From positions 62,001 to 126,000 of the forward strand of contig SCQU01000021.1 in NCBI GenBank assembly GCA_004299555.1: a stretch of 64,000 nt of DNA, read 5' to 3'. Below, piece by piece: positions 44,194-53,296 of the stretch (the stretch's first letter is position 1; every line of letters starts with the position of its first letter). This DNA is from Rhodanobacteraceae bacterium (GTDB taxonomy: Bacteria > Pseudomonadota > Gammaproteobacteria > Xanthomonadales > Rhodanobacteraceae). Both the position numbers and the translations under genes were made by a program. The notes under the pieces were generated by a model. It worked only from the letters and a program-made list of their open reading frames with translations. It made no database searches and had not been told where the DNA came from.

Positions 44194-44454
44194 GGTGATA
44201 TCCGGAAGTTGGGTGGCGAAGCACGGGGATGCGGCCGGGCCGGGAACGAGCCTACGCCGATTGGACTGCAGTGCCTGCCCGCGCGCAAGCCGTGGCTGCG
44301 CGGCATAGGCGCCGGACACCGCGCCGCGCGCAGGCGGCGCCACGCGTTTGGCGGGTGCAATCACGTTGGATACAGGGGTGGAACGGTGCGGTTGCCGCGT
44401 GCCAGTTGCAGTACCGGCTAGACTCTTCGCGGTTGCCAAACGTGGAGTGCGGGC

Positions 44455-45963
44455 ATGAATGGGGTCGGTACACCGGGCTGGGCCATGATGGCGACCGAAA
44501 TTCTGGCGTCGACCGTGTTGCTGCTGGTGCTGGTCGCGGCCGCCGCCGCGGTGGCGGTGTATGCCTACGATCGCATGCAAACGCGCAGCGCCATCCTGCG
44601 CAACTTTCCCGTCGTCGGCCATTCGCGCAAGGTGCTGCAACACCTCGGGGTGTTCTTCCGGCGCTATTTCGCGGCCGCCGACCGCGAGGAGTTGCCGTTC
44701 AACCGGGCCCAGCGCCAGTGGGTACACTTTGCCTCGGTAAACAGTGACAACACGCGTGCCTTCGGCTCCACGCGGGACCTGCGGGTCGAGGGCGTGCCGT
44801 TCTTCGTGAATGCGCCGTTCCCGGATCTTGGCACGGAATCGGTGGCACCCAAGCCGCTGCTGATAGGGCCCTATGCCCGCAAGCCTTACCAACATGCACC
44901 GTTTTTCAACATTTCGGCGATGAGTTTTGGCGCGTTGTCGGCGCCGGCCGTGCGCGCGCTGTCGCGCGGTGCAGCCAAGGCAGGCATCTGGCTGGACACC
45001 GGCGAGGGTGGCTTGGCGCCGTACCACCTTGAGGGTGGCTGCGACATCGTGTTCGAAATCGGCACCGCCAAGTACGGCGTGCGCACCCCGGACGGGCACC
45101 TCGATGATGACAGGCTGCGGGCGGTTTGCGCGCACCCGGAAGTGAAAATGGTAAGCGTCAAGCTGTCGCAGGGTGCCAAGCCAGGCCTCGGCGGGCTGCT
45201 GCCGGGGGCGAAGGTCACGCCGGAGATCGCGGCCATCCGCGGTATCCCGGTGGGCCAGGATTCGGTCAGTCCCAATCGTCATATTGAGATCAGCAATGTC
45301 AAGGAATTGATTGATTTCATTGAGCATGTGCGAGAAGTCAGCGGTCTGCCCGTGGGCTTCAAGGCCGCGCTTGGCGGCGTCGAATGGATTCGGGAACTGT
45401 GCGTCGAGGTGCACCAGCGTGGTCTTGCGAGCGCACCGGATTTCATCATCGTCGATGGCTCGGAAGGCGGTACTGGCGCGTCGCCGCAGACGCTGATGGA
45501 TGGTATGGGCCTGCCCCTGCGGGAATCGCTGCCCATGCTGGTCGACACGCTGATCGAGCAGGGCTTGCGTGACCGGATCAAGGTGGTGTGTGCCGGCAAG
45601 TGCGTGACCGCCTACGAAGTGGCGTGGGCGCTCGCGATGGGAGCGGATTTCGTGAATTCCGCGCGGGGGTTCATGTTTGCGTTGGGCTGCATCCAGGCCA
45701 TGCGCTGCAACAAGAACACCTGCCCCACGGGCATCACGACGCAGAACCCCAAACTGCAGCGGGGCCTCGTGGTCATGGACAAGGCCGAGCGCGTGGCCAA
45801 CTATGCGCGCAACCTCATGCGTGAAGTCGGCACCATTGCCCACAGCTGCGGCGCCGGCGACCCGCGCGGCCTGCGGCGCAAGCACTGTCGCGTCGTCGTG
45901 GACGATGGCTTGTCGCAGTCGCTCGAAAAACTGTACCCGCTGCCGACTCAGCCGCCAGCTTGA
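44455..45963 (+). CDS. FMN-binding glutamate synthase family protein
   Basis: The 502-residue protein opens with a membrane helix (EILASTVLLLVLVAAAAAVAVYAYD). The rest is the FMN barrel of glutamate synthase large subunits: FFNISAMSFGALSAPAVRALSRGA, GTGEGG-like DTGEGGLAPYHLEGG, KLSQGAKPGLGGLLPGAKV and the iron-sulphur motif CNKNTCPTGI. The amidotransferase domain is absent, as in other stand-alone members, so it is unlikely to make glutamate from glutamine. The physiological reaction is unknown. Its end overlaps bpt tail-to-tail by 16 bases. Confidence 0.92.
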   Translation: MNGVGTPGWAMMATEILASTVLLLVLVAAAAAVAVYAYDRMQTRSAILRNFPVVGHSRKVLQHLGVFFRRYFAAADREELPFNRAQRQWVHFASVNSDNTRAFGSTRDLRVEGVPFFVNAPFPDLGTESVAPKPLLIGPYARKPYQHAPFFNISAMSFGALSAPAVRALSRGAAKAGIWLDTGEGGLAPYHLEGGCDIVFEIGTAKYGVRTPDGHLDDDRLRAVCAHPEVKMVSVKLSQGAKPGLGGLLPGAKVTPEIAAIRGIPVGQDSVSPNRHIEISNVKELIDFIEHVREVSGLPVGFKAALGGVEWIRELCVEVHQRGLASAPDFIIVDGSEGGTGASPQTLMDGMGLPLRESLPMLVDTLIEQGLRDRIKVVCAGKCVTAYEVAWALAMGADFVNSARGFMFALGCIQAMRCNKNTCPTGITTQNPKLQRGLVVMDKAERVANYARNLMREVGTIAHSCGAGDPRGLRRKHCRVVVDDGLSQSLEKLYPLPTQPPA

Positions 45964-46682
45964 CCGGCACGCTTGGCCAGCGGCTGCCAGCCGCCGGGAC
46001 CGAGGATTTGCAGGCTGTCAAAACGGGCCTTGTAGCCCATCTTGGCGTGGCCTTCGATCCAGTAGCCGAGATACAGGTGCGGCAGGCCGCGCGCGCGCGC
46101 CAGTTCGATCTGGCGCAGGATCGCGAAGCTGCCGAGGCTGCGTCGGGGCAGGGTTGGCTCGAAAAAGGTGTAGACGGCGGACAGTCCGGTTTCGCACACG
46201 TCGGTGACGGCCACGGCCACCAGCTGGCCGCGCAGGCGAAACTCCAGGAATTCGGTCGGGCTCCATGGGGCCGCCAGGAACTGCGAAAAATCGTCGCCGC
46301 TTGCATCGTCCATGCCGCCGCCCGGATGGCGCGCGCGGAGGTAGCGCGCGTACAGGTCGTGCCGTTCGTCGGTGAGCCCCGGCGGGCATGCAGCGACGTC
46401 AAGGTCGCGGTTGGCCGCGAGGCAACGCCGCAGGCTGCGATCGGGCTTGAAGGTGCTGACCTCGATGCGGCACGGCTCGCACGCGTGGCAGTTGGGGCAG
46501 TGCGGGTGGTAAACGTGGCCGCCGGCGCGGCGAAACCCGCGCGCGAGCGACAGCGCGTACAGGGCCGGCAGGTTCGGGGCCGCGGGATCGAGCACCAGGT
46601 TCTGCGCGGTGCGCGTGGCAAAGTAGCCGCAAGGGTGGGGCAGCGTCTGGAACAGGCGAACACGTTCGCTGCGCAGCGTCAT
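45948..46682 (-). CDS. bpt: Aspartate/glutamate leucyltransferase (arginyltransferase family)
   Basis: Bpt moves leucine from tRNA to N-terminal Asp or Glu, marking proteins for ClpAP by the N-end rule. The 244 residues contain the N-terminal cysteine block HCPNCHACEPCRIEV, FKPDRSLRR and the C-terminal GNAT-like half with YLGYWIEGHAKMGYKARFDSLQIL. Length and motifs are normal for the bacterial family. The ATG shares one base with the stop of the gene upstream (TAATG). Confidence 0.94.
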   Translation of the reverse strand: MTLRSERVRLFQTLPHPCGYFATRTAQNLVLDPAAPNLPALYALSLARGFRRAGGHVYHPHCPNCHACEPCRIEVSTFKPDRSLRRCLAANRDLDVAACPPGLTDERHDLYARYLRARHPGGGMDDASGDDFSQFLAAPWSPTEFLEFRLRGQLVAVAVTDVCETGLSAVYTFFEPTLPRRSLGSFAILRQIELARARGLPHLYLGYWIEGHAKMGYKARFDSLQILGPGGWQPLAKRAGQAGG

Positions 46683-47074
46683 TACCAGACCGCGGCCAGC
46701 CTGAGGGCATAGATAGCCACGGCGACCGCGACCGCCAGCAGTGCCAGCGTACGGATGCGGCTGGCGATGCGGCGGGGGTTGTGCTCGCCGTCCCGCTGAA
46801 AGCGGGAGTTGGCAAGTTCTTCGGCGTAGCGGGTGGCCGGTTCGATGCCAATTTCGCGCATCAGCTCACGCGCCCGGGTGTGGTCGTTGGCGTGCTGCAC
46901 CCACACCGCCGGCCAGTCGTCGCTGTGACCGGGACGCGCGTACGAGAAGCGCCCGTAACTGCTGCCTTCGTAAACGCGGCGGTTGGTCACGCGGGTCGCA
47001 ATGCCGTGCTCAGCCATCACGCTGACCAGGCGTTCGACGTTCTCGATTCGGGGCGAGCTGTAGATCCTGCGCAT
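46682..47074 (-). CDS. Conserved protein with small N-terminal domain and C-terminal helix
   Basis: The 130-residue product opens MRRIYSSPRIENVERLVSVM and has a ferredoxin-like DUF2007-type pattern (HGIATRVTNRRVYEG, WPAVWVQHANDHTRARELM) seen in proteins called putative signal transducing. A membrane helix (TLALLAVAVAVAIYALRLA) ends it, leaving the domain in the cytoplasm. Function unknown. It is translationally coupled to bpt. Confidence 0.72.
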   Translation of the reverse strand: MRRIYSSPRIENVERLVSVMAEHGIATRVTNRRVYEGSSYGRFSYARPGHSDDWPAVWVQHANDHTRARELMREIGIEPATRYAEELANSRFQRDGEHNPRRIASRIRTLALLAVAVAVAIYALRLAAVW

Positions 47075-47138
47075 GTGCCGAGTTTACGACAGCCGCGCCG
47101 GGTTGCAATCGCCCGCGCGCCACGGTGTGGCGGCGCCG

Positions 47139-48008
47139 TCAGCCAGCCGTGCGCAGCCGCAACAGGCCTTCCTGCGCGGTCGATGCGACGAGCTTGCCGG
47201 TACGGTCGAACATCTGGCCGCGCACCAGTCCGCGCGCACCTTGCGCGGTCGGGCTTTCGCACGCGTACAGCAGCCAGTCGTCGACCCGGAACGGCCGGTG
47301 GAACCACAACGCGTGATCGAGGCTGGCCAGGTGCAGGCCCGGGGTCAGGTACGACACGCCGTGGGGCAGCAGCGCGGTGCCGATCAGGTGGTAATCGGAG
47401 GTGTAGGCCAGCAGCGCGCGATGCAGTGCGGGCGTGGCGTCAATGCGCTGGTTCAACCGCAGCCAGATGTGCTGGAACGGTGGGCGTTTGGCTGGGTGCA
47501 GCTCGTCGCGTGGCCACACAAACCGGTATTCGAACGGGCCGTCGGTGGACAGCCAACGCTGAACCTTGGCCGGCAGGCTGGCCAGTTCTTCCGCCGGCAA
47601 TGGCGTGCGCGGTTCCAGATCTTCCGGCTTGGGCACTTCCGGCATGCTCGCCTGGTGTTCAAAGCCGGGTTCCTCGATCTGGAACGACACCGCGCAGTTG
47701 AGGATCGGTTTGCCGTGCTGGATCGCCTCGACCCGGCGGACCGAAAAACTCCGGCCGTCGCGGGCGCGGTCAACCCGGTACACGATGGGGGCCTCGATGT
47801 CGCCGGCCCGCAGGAAGTAGGCATGCAGTGAATGCGCCGAGCGCGCCAGGTCCACGGTCTGCTGCGCGGCGGAAAGCGCCTGGCCCAGCACCTGGCCGCC
47901 GAACACATAGCGCGTGCCGATGTCGCGGCTCTGGCCGCGGAAGAGGTTGTCTTCCAGGCGTTCGAGCTGCAGCAGGTCGATCAACTCGGCGACGTGGGGC
48001 TGGGTCAT
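47139..48008 (-). CDS. tesB: Acyl-CoA thioesterase II
   Basis: TesB cleaves medium and long acyl-CoA esters. The 289 residues form two hotdog domains with the family blocks YVFGGQVLGQALSAAQQTV, HSLHAYFLRAGD, RRVEAIQHGKPI and, at the end, SLDHALWFHRPFRVDDWLLY with the catalytic Asp and then ARGLVRGQMFDRTGKLVASTAQEG (Gln and Thr). Length matches E. coli TesB. It is a single gene. Confidence 0.95.
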   Translation of the reverse strand: MTQPHVAELIDLLQLERLEDNLFRGQSRDIGTRYVFGGQVLGQALSAAQQTVDLARSAHSLHAYFLRAGDIEAPIVYRVDRARDGRSFSVRRVEAIQHGKPILNCAVSFQIEEPGFEHQASMPEVPKPEDLEPRTPLPAEELASLPAKVQRWLSTDGPFEYRFVWPRDELHPAKRPPFQHIWLRLNQRIDATPALHRALLAYTSDYHLIGTALLPHGVSYLTPGLHLASLDHALWFHRPFRVDDWLLYACESPTAQGARGLVRGQMFDRTGKLVASTAQEGLLRLRTAG

Positions 48009-48039
48009 GGCAACGGTGTGGTAGGTGCAAAACGCCGCA

Positions 48040-48618
48040 TTATACCGGCACCGATGCGGGTTTCAGCCGCTGCAGCGGGCACGCGCGCAGGATGCGCTCC
48101 CAGTCGAACAACGGCCCCGGATCAAGCTTGCGGCGCACCTGCCGTAGCGGGTCATCGGTCGCCGCGACCGTACCCGTGTCGAGGTCTTCGTGCCCCGCGA
48201 TGTCGTGCAGGCTTGGCAGCGCGTTTTGCAGGTGGGCAAGCAGGTCGAGCAGGGCATCGATCTGGACGTCGGTGTAGGGTTCGGTCATGCGCTGCTGGTG
48301 CGAGTCGAACCAGTTGGGGTAGCGGCCGGTGTTCACCAGCTCGATGCCGATGGAATGTTGGTTGTAACCGCGGACGTGGTGGGCAATACGGTCGTCCCGG
48401 ACGTAGCGGAACACCGAGCCGTCGCGGTCGATGTAATAGTGCCCGCTGTTGCCGGTGCCGCCCGGATGCACGATGCGTTCACCATACTCGCGTGCCAACG
48501 CGAGGTCTGGCAGCTCGGTGCAATGGATCACGACCAGCTGGACGGTTCGCGTATCGCGCGCCTGCAGCCTGTCAACGTAGGGCAGCGGTCGGTCGCGGAT
48601 CAGGAGGGAATCATCCAT
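48040..48618 (-). CDS. AmpD-type N-acetylmuramoyl-L-alanine amidase
   Basis: This zinc amidase of the Amidase_2 family cuts muropeptides. The 192 residues show VVIHCTELPDL with the first zinc histidine, GNSGHYYIDRDGSVFRYV, DRIAHHVRGYNQHSIGIELVN with the second, and GHEDLDTGT near the end. There is no signal peptide at the ATG, so a cytoplasmic recycling role like AmpD is plausible, though the third zinc ligand pattern differs from textbook AmpD. It is divergent from the hydrolase gene. Confidence 0.87.
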   Translation of the reverse strand: MDDSLLIRDRPLPYVDRLQARDTRTVQLVVIHCTELPDLALAREYGERIVHPGGTGNSGHYYIDRDGSVFRYVRDDRIAHHVRGYNQHSIGIELVNTGRYPNWFDSHQQRMTEPYTDVQIDALLDLLAHLQNALPSLHDIAGHEDLDTGTVAATDDPLRQVRRKLDPGPLFDWERILRACPLQRLKPASVPV

Positions 48619-48692
48619 GGCCAAAGTGTTGCACGAAACCGCCGACGGCGGCGGCGTGCCTGATACGCTGTCCGGCGCGCTCCACCCTCAGC

Positions 48693-49220
48693 ATGCCCAT
48701 GACCGGCCACGTCATCCTTTCCCACGGTTCCAACAGCGGCCCCGAGGCCACCAAGGTCAGCGCGTTGGCGCGCGTGGCCGAGTCGTTGGGGTGGACGGCG
48801 TTCCGGCCCGATTACCGCGCGGACGACGCCAACGGTTACGCAGGCTGCGTGGCGCCGCGGCTGGCGCGCCTGACGGCGGCCATGCGCGGTGCGGCGCGGC
48901 CGCTGCTGCTGGCGGGGTCCAGCATGGGCGCGTTTGTGGCGGGGCTGGCATCACTGCGCGCGCCGTGTGATGGACTGTTCCTGATTGCGTTGCCGACGGC
49001 CATCCCGGGCTGCCCTGAACCGTTTTCCATCGCGGCCGGTGTGCCGGCCATGCTGGTGCATGGCTACCACGACGAACTGTGTCCCGTGGATGCAGCCATC
49101 GCCTTTGCGCGCGCGCGCGCCATGCCGGCACTGCTGCTCGATGGTGATCATCGCCTGACGGATCACGTCGCGACGCTCGAGCGGCAGTTCGCACTGTTTT
49201 TGCAATCGCGGACGGGCTGA
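48693..49220 (+). CDS. Small alpha/beta hydrolase
   Basis: The 175-residue protein has an alpha/beta-hydrolase core: VILSHGSNSGPEATK, the nucleophile elbow AGSSMGAFVAG (GxSxG), VHGYHDELCPVDAAIAFA with the acid and LDGDHRLTDH with the histidine. All three catalytic residues are present. It lacks a cap domain. Substrate unknown. It ends three bases before rlmKL, so the two are probably one transcript. Confidence 0.86.
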   Translation: MPMTGHVILSHGSNSGPEATKVSALARVAESLGWTAFRPDYRADDANGYAGCVAPRLARLTAAMRGAARPLLLAGSSMGAFVAGLASLRAPCDGLFLIALPTAIPGCPEPFSIAAGVPAMLVHGYHDELCPVDAAIAFARARAMPALLLDGDHRLTDHVATLERQFALFLQSRTG

Positions 49221-49223
49221 GCG

Positions 49224-51401
49224 ATGACGGCGTTTTTTGCGACCTGTCCCAAAGGGCTGGAATACCTGCTGCGCGATGAGCTTGCAGCGCTTGGCGCCGA
49301 CGCCCACGAGGCCCTCGCCGGCGTGCGTTTTACCGGTGAACTGGAGCACGCGTATCGCGCGTGCCTCGAGTCGCGCCTCGCCAGCCGCGTGCTGATGCCG
49401 TTGGCCGAGTTTGACGCGCCCGCGGCCGATGCACTGTACGCCGGCGTGTACGCGATCGACTGGGCGCAGCACCTGGCGCCGGACACGACGCTCGCCATCG
49501 ACGCGACGGGCACCACCGGATCGCTCAACCATTCCGGGTTCGCCGCGCAAAAGGTCAAGGACGCGATCGTCGACCAGTGCCGTGAGCGCTTCGCCACCCG
49601 CCCGACCATCCGGGCCGATCGCCCCGCGGTGCGCCTGAACCTGCGCCTGCACAAGCGGCGCGCGACGCTGTCGCTGGACTTCTCCGGTGAGCCGCTGCAC
49701 CGGCGCGGATGGCGGCGCGGCCAGGGTGATGCGCCGCTGAAGGAAAACCTCGCGTGCGCCATGCTGTTGCGTGCGGACTGGCCGGACATCTACGCCGGCG
49801 GTGGCGCGCTGGTGGATCCCATGTGCGGCTCGGGCACCTTGCTGGTCGAGGCCGCGTGGATGGCGGCTGGCGTCGCACCCGCCCTGCAGCGCGATTACTT
49901 TGGGTTTCTTGGCTGGCGGGGGCACGACGCCGCACTGTGGCAGAGCCTTGTGGATGCGGCCAAGGCGCGCGCCGAAGCGGGATTGCGCACGCTGCGCGCG
50001 TGCTTTTTTGGCAGTGACGCGGACCCGCACATGCTCGCGATCGCCACCGGCAACCTGCAGAACGCTGGCGTGGCCGGGTTTGCGAGCCTCGGCAGGCGCG
50101 CGGTCGAGTATCTGGAACCGCCGGCGGGTTTTTCCGGCGGGCTGGTCGTCACCAATCCGCCGTATGGCGAACGCATGGGCGACCTGGCCGAGCTGCCGCG
50201 GGTGTACCGCGCGTTCGGTGAGCGTTTGCGGACCCAATTCGAAGGCTGGCATGCGGCCGTCTTGACCAGCGAGCCCGCGCTTGAACGTGCGCTGGACCTG
50301 TATCCACGCAAGCACTACGTGCTGTTCAACGGCGCCATCGAGTGCCGGCTGGCCTTGTTTGAGGTCCGTCCTCCTGCGCGGCCGCGTGCGCCCGCGCCGC
50401 TGTCAGCGGGCGCGGAAATGGTCGCCAACCGGATCCGCAAGAACCTGCGCAACCTGCGCAGGCCGCTGGCGCGCGGTGGCGTGACGTGCTTTCGCGTTTA
50501 TGACGCGGACCTGCCCGAGTATGCGGCGGCCATCGATGTCTATCGCGGTTGGCCGGAAGACCGCGCTGCGGGCGGCGATGCTGCGGCCGCACAAACCTGG
50601 CTGCACGTGCAGGAATACGCACCACCGGCCACCGTGGATGCGGGCGCGGCGCTGACCCGCTGGCGCGACCTGCAACGCGCCGCGCGTGCCGTGTTCGACC
50701 TTCCGCGCGAGCAGATCGCCACCAAGACCCGTACCCGGGGCAAGGGTGGCAGCAGGTACGGCCGCCTGGCCACCGGCAACGAGTTCATCATCGTCGAGGA
50801 AGGCGGATTGCGGTTTCGCGTCAACCTGCGTGACCGGGTCGACACCGGGCTGTTCCTTGATCACCGGCTGGTGCGGGCGCGCGTGCGCGAACTGGCGCGG
50901 GATCGCGACGTGTTGAACCTGTTTGCGTATACCGGGGCGGCCAGCGTGTACGCCGCGGCCGGCGGCGCGCGCAGCACCACCAGCGTCGACCTGTCGCAGG
51001 GCTATCTCGAATGGGCGTCGCGGAACCTTTCCCTCAACGGCTTTGGCGGCGCCGCGCACGTGCTGGCACGTGGCGATGCGATGACGTCCCTCACCGAATC
51101 CCGCGCGTACTACGGTTTGATCTTTGTCGATCCGCCCACGTTTTCCAATTCCAGCCGCGCGGAAGATTTTGACGTCCAGCGCGACCACGTTGCCTTGCTG
51201 GAAGCCTGCGGCCGGCGTTTGCGTGATGATGGCGTCATCGTGTTCTCCAACAACTTTCGCCGTTTCCAATTGGATGTGGATTCATTGGCGCGCACGTTTG
51301 CGCTGGAAGACATCGGCCGCGCCAGTGTCCCCGCGGACTTTGCGCGCCGGCCCCGTATCCACGGCTGCTGGCTGCTGAGAAAGCAAGCCTGCGCCGCCTG
51401 A
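49224..51401 (+). CDS. rlmL: Bifunctional 23S rRNA methyltransferase RlmKL (G2445 and G2069)
   Basis: The fused enzyme methylates two guanines of 23S rRNA, one with each half. The 725 residues begin with a THUMP domain and the RlmL methyltransferase (DPMCGSGTLLVEAAW, VVTNPPYGERMGD). The RlmK half follows from about residue 440 (VNLRDRVDTGLFLDHR, NLFAYTGAASVYAAAGGA, IFVDPPTFSNSSR). Both catalytic NPPY/DPPTF motifs are intact. E. coli RlmKL is similar in length. Confidence 0.95.
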   Translation: MTAFFATCPKGLEYLLRDELAALGADAHEALAGVRFTGELEHAYRACLESRLASRVLMPLAEFDAPAADALYAGVYAIDWAQHLAPDTTLAIDATGTTGSLNHSGFAAQKVKDAIVDQCRERFATRPTIRADRPAVRLNLRLHKRRATLSLDFSGEPLHRRGWRRGQGDAPLKENLACAMLLRADWPDIYAGGGALVDPMCGSGTLLVEAAWMAAGVAPALQRDYFGFLGWRGHDAALWQSLVDAAKARAEAGLRTLRACFFGSDADPHMLAIATGNLQNAGVAGFASLGRRAVEYLEPPAGFSGGLVVTNPPYGERMGDLAELPRVYRAFGERLRTQFEGWHAAVLTSEPALERALDLYPRKHYVLFNGAIECRLALFEVRPPARPRAPAPLSAGAEMVANRIRKNLRNLRRPLARGGVTCFRVYDADLPEYAAAIDVYRGWPEDRAAGGDAAAAQTWLHVQEYAPPATVDAGAALTRWRDLQRAARAVFDLPREQIATKTRTRGKGGSRYGRLATGNEFIIVEEGGLRFRVNLRDRVDTGLFLDHRLVRARVRELARDRDVLNLFAYTGAASVYAAAGGARSTTSVDLSQGYLEWASRNLSLNGFGGAAHVLARGDAMTSLTESRAYYGLIFVDPPTFSNSSRAEDFDVQRDHVALLEACGRRLRDDGVIVFSNNFRRFQLDVDSLARTFALEDIGRASVPADFARRPRIHGCWLLRKQACAA

Positions 51402-51480
51402 ACGCGCGCAGGAATTTCAGGGGTGATTCAGTCCGGCGGCGAGACGATACCCACCAGGACCCGGCGAACGGAGGCTGGCC

Positions 51481-51885
51481 ATGGCAATTCGTGCATTCGC
51501 GCGCCGCGCGGCGCTGGCGGTTACGTTGGTGGCCGCGTCGATGCTGGTGGCGCCGCTGGCTGCCGCGCACGTACACGTTGGCGTTGGCATCTCGGTGCCG
51601 GGCATCAGCATCGGCGTCGGCAATTGCTGGCGTTGCGGTTATGGCTACGGCTACGTTGCGACGGCCCCGGTTTACTATTACCCGCCGGCCTATGCTGCAC
51701 CGGTGTATTACCCGGCGCCCGTGTATTACCCGACCCCCGTGTATTACGGCTACGGGTACTACGCGCCGTACTACCGGCATGGGTACCACGGTCGCGGCTA
51801 CGGTTACGGCCACTACTACCGCGGCCCTCATGGTTACCACGGCTGGCACCAGGGTGGCGGATATTACCATCATGGGCAGCATTGA
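51481..51885 (+). CDS. Exported Gly/Tyr/His-rich low-complexity protein
   Basis: The 134-residue product has a signal peptide ending in APLAAAHVHV, then a short VGVGISVPGISIGVG segment and a CWRC pair. A long tail is dominated by Tyr, Gly, Pro and His, with repeats such as PVYYPAPVYYPTPVYYGYG. No catalytic motif is visible. Such proteins occur in many proteobacteria without a known role; metal binding or a surface structure is possible. GGAGG precedes the ATG. Confidence 0.75.
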   Translation: MAIRAFARRAALAVTLVAASMLVAPLAAAHVHVGVGISVPGISIGVGNCWRCGYGYGYVATAPVYYYPPAYAAPVYYPAPVYYPTPVYYGYGYYAPYYRHGYHGRGYGYGHYYRGPHGYHGWHQGGGYYHHGQH

Positions 51886-51958
51886 CCTTCGCCGGGCCGC
51901 TGGCGGACGCGTTGGATTAACTCCGGTTGCAGGTGGGTTGTGCTAAAACGTGGTGCCC

Positions 51959-52618
51959 ATGGCACGCCCATCCGACTCGAGTTTGCACCCACAGCGCGGC
52001 GGTGATGCCGCGCTCGATTCGCGCTCGGCGCGTACGTTCCTGCGGCAGTGGCTGCGCAACCCCATGCGGATGGCGTCGATCACGCCGTCGGGACGGCAGC
52101 TCGCACGGTTGATGGTCGCGCAGCTGCCGCCGGGTGCGTCCCGGGTGGTTGAAGTGGGCGCCGGCACGGGCGTCTTCACGCGTGCGCTGCTGGCGGCCGG
52201 TCTGGCGCCCGCACGGCTGCTGGTCATCGAAATCAATCCGGATCTGGCGGCTTTCCTGCGCGACCGGTTCCCCGACGTCACGGTGGCATGCGCGGACGCG
52301 CGCAACCTGGACGCGTTGGCCGGCGAACACGGCCTGAGCGCGAGCGGCATGCTCGACGCGGTGGTCAGCGGGCTTGGCATGCTCTCCATGCGCGGGACAT
52401 TGCGCACCGAAATCCTCGGCGCCGCATTTCGCGCGCTGGGTGATGCCGGGCGTTTCATCCAGTTCACCTATGGCCCGGTGAGCCCGGTGCGCCGGCGCGA
52501 GCGCGAGGCGCTTGGCCTCAAGGTGCGCCGCGCGGGATTCGCCTTGCTGAACCTGCCACCGGCGACGGTATATGTGTACGAGCGGACGCGTCCGCCGCAG
52601 GCTGGTGTGGCCACCTAG
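51959..52618 (+). CDS. SAM-dependent methyltransferase (phospholipid N-methyltransferase-like)
   Basis: The 219-residue protein has the class I methyltransferase core: FLRQWLRNPMRMASITPSGRQLARLM, the SAM loop VVEVGAGTGVFTRALL and LLVIEINPDLAAFLRDRFP with the acidic residue. The opening block and overall length resemble PmtA-type phospholipid N-methyltransferases and KsgA-like proteins. A role in phosphatidylcholine synthesis is possible but unproven. I use the ATG at 51959; two GTG codons lie just upstream. Confidence 0.8.
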   Translation: MARPSDSSLHPQRGGDAALDSRSARTFLRQWLRNPMRMASITPSGRQLARLMVAQLPPGASRVVEVGAGTGVFTRALLAAGLAPARLLVIEINPDLAAFLRDRFPDVTVACADARNLDALAGEHGLSASGMLDAVVSGLGMLSMRGTLRTEILGAAFRALGDAGRFIQFTYGPVSPVRRREREALGLKVRRAGFALLNLPPATVYVYERTRPPQAGVAT

Positions 52619-52722
52619 CCCGCGGGCGCGCGGTCTGTCACACGCCGCGTGATGCAGTCACGTGGACCGGTGGGGCCGCTGGGCAGCCGTGCGCCCGTCC
52701 AGCGCGACAGGCCGGCGCGTTC

Positions 52723-53136
52723 TCAGTGCTGGGCGCTCACCCACCGCTTGTATTGCGCGGCGGTGATGTATTTGCCCTGTTGGCTGGCAAACAGGAAATC
52801 ACTGTCCAGCGGCGGGTAGGCCGCGGCTTCCGCTTCGCTGATGCGGCCGTCGTGGTTTGTGTCCAACGCCTGGAACGCGGGTGGCGGGCCGTAGTCCGGG
52901 ACCTGCGCGGGCATACCCGCGCGTACGGTCAGGGTGCCGCCATGGCTGTCGGGCAGGGCGTAGGTCGCCGTGGTCTCGGTGCCCTGGTAAAAACGGGCGG
53001 TTGTGGCGGTACCGGTCGTCTGCGGCTGCATGGGCGCCGCTGGCGGTTGCTGTGCCGTCGCCACGGCAGCCGCGCCGAACAGCGCTGCCACGATGGCACC
53101 CGCGAGGGTCAGACGAATCGAACGTTGGATGGTCAT
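52723..53136 (-). CDS. Exported EF-hand protein
   Basis: The 137-residue product has a signal peptide (about 1-29, ending AVATAQQ). It then has a Gln/Pro/Thr-rich stretch and one canonical EF-hand loop, DTNHDGRISEAE, with acidic residues at the calcium positions. A second half-motif, YPPLDSDFLFAS, is degenerate. AAAGGAG lies 7 bases before the ATG at 53136. Calcium binding is likely; function unknown. Confidence 0.82.
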   Translation of the reverse strand: MTIQRSIRLTLAGAIVAALFGAAAVATAQQPPAAPMQPQTTGTATTARFYQGTETTATYALPDSHGGTLTVRAGMPAQVPDYGPPPAFQALDTNHDGRISEAEAAAYPPLDSDFLFASQQGKYITAAQYKRWVSAQH

Positions 53137-53296
53137 GGAAAACTCCTTTGCCGAACGCCGCACGTTGAACGCGTGCCTGTGGTCTGAGACCGTGTCCGCG
53201 CGGGCGGGTTCGATCGCGCGATGCACTTCGGTAGTATCCATCAGCTTCCGTTCAACTGCGTGACGGCAACGTGACTTGGATCAATGGTTGCGGCCT

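Noticed and set aside
44194-45885. Long minus-strand extension of the DUF3887 gene
   Set aside because: It is the shadow of the glutamate-synthase-like gene; the signal peptide marks the true start at 44193.
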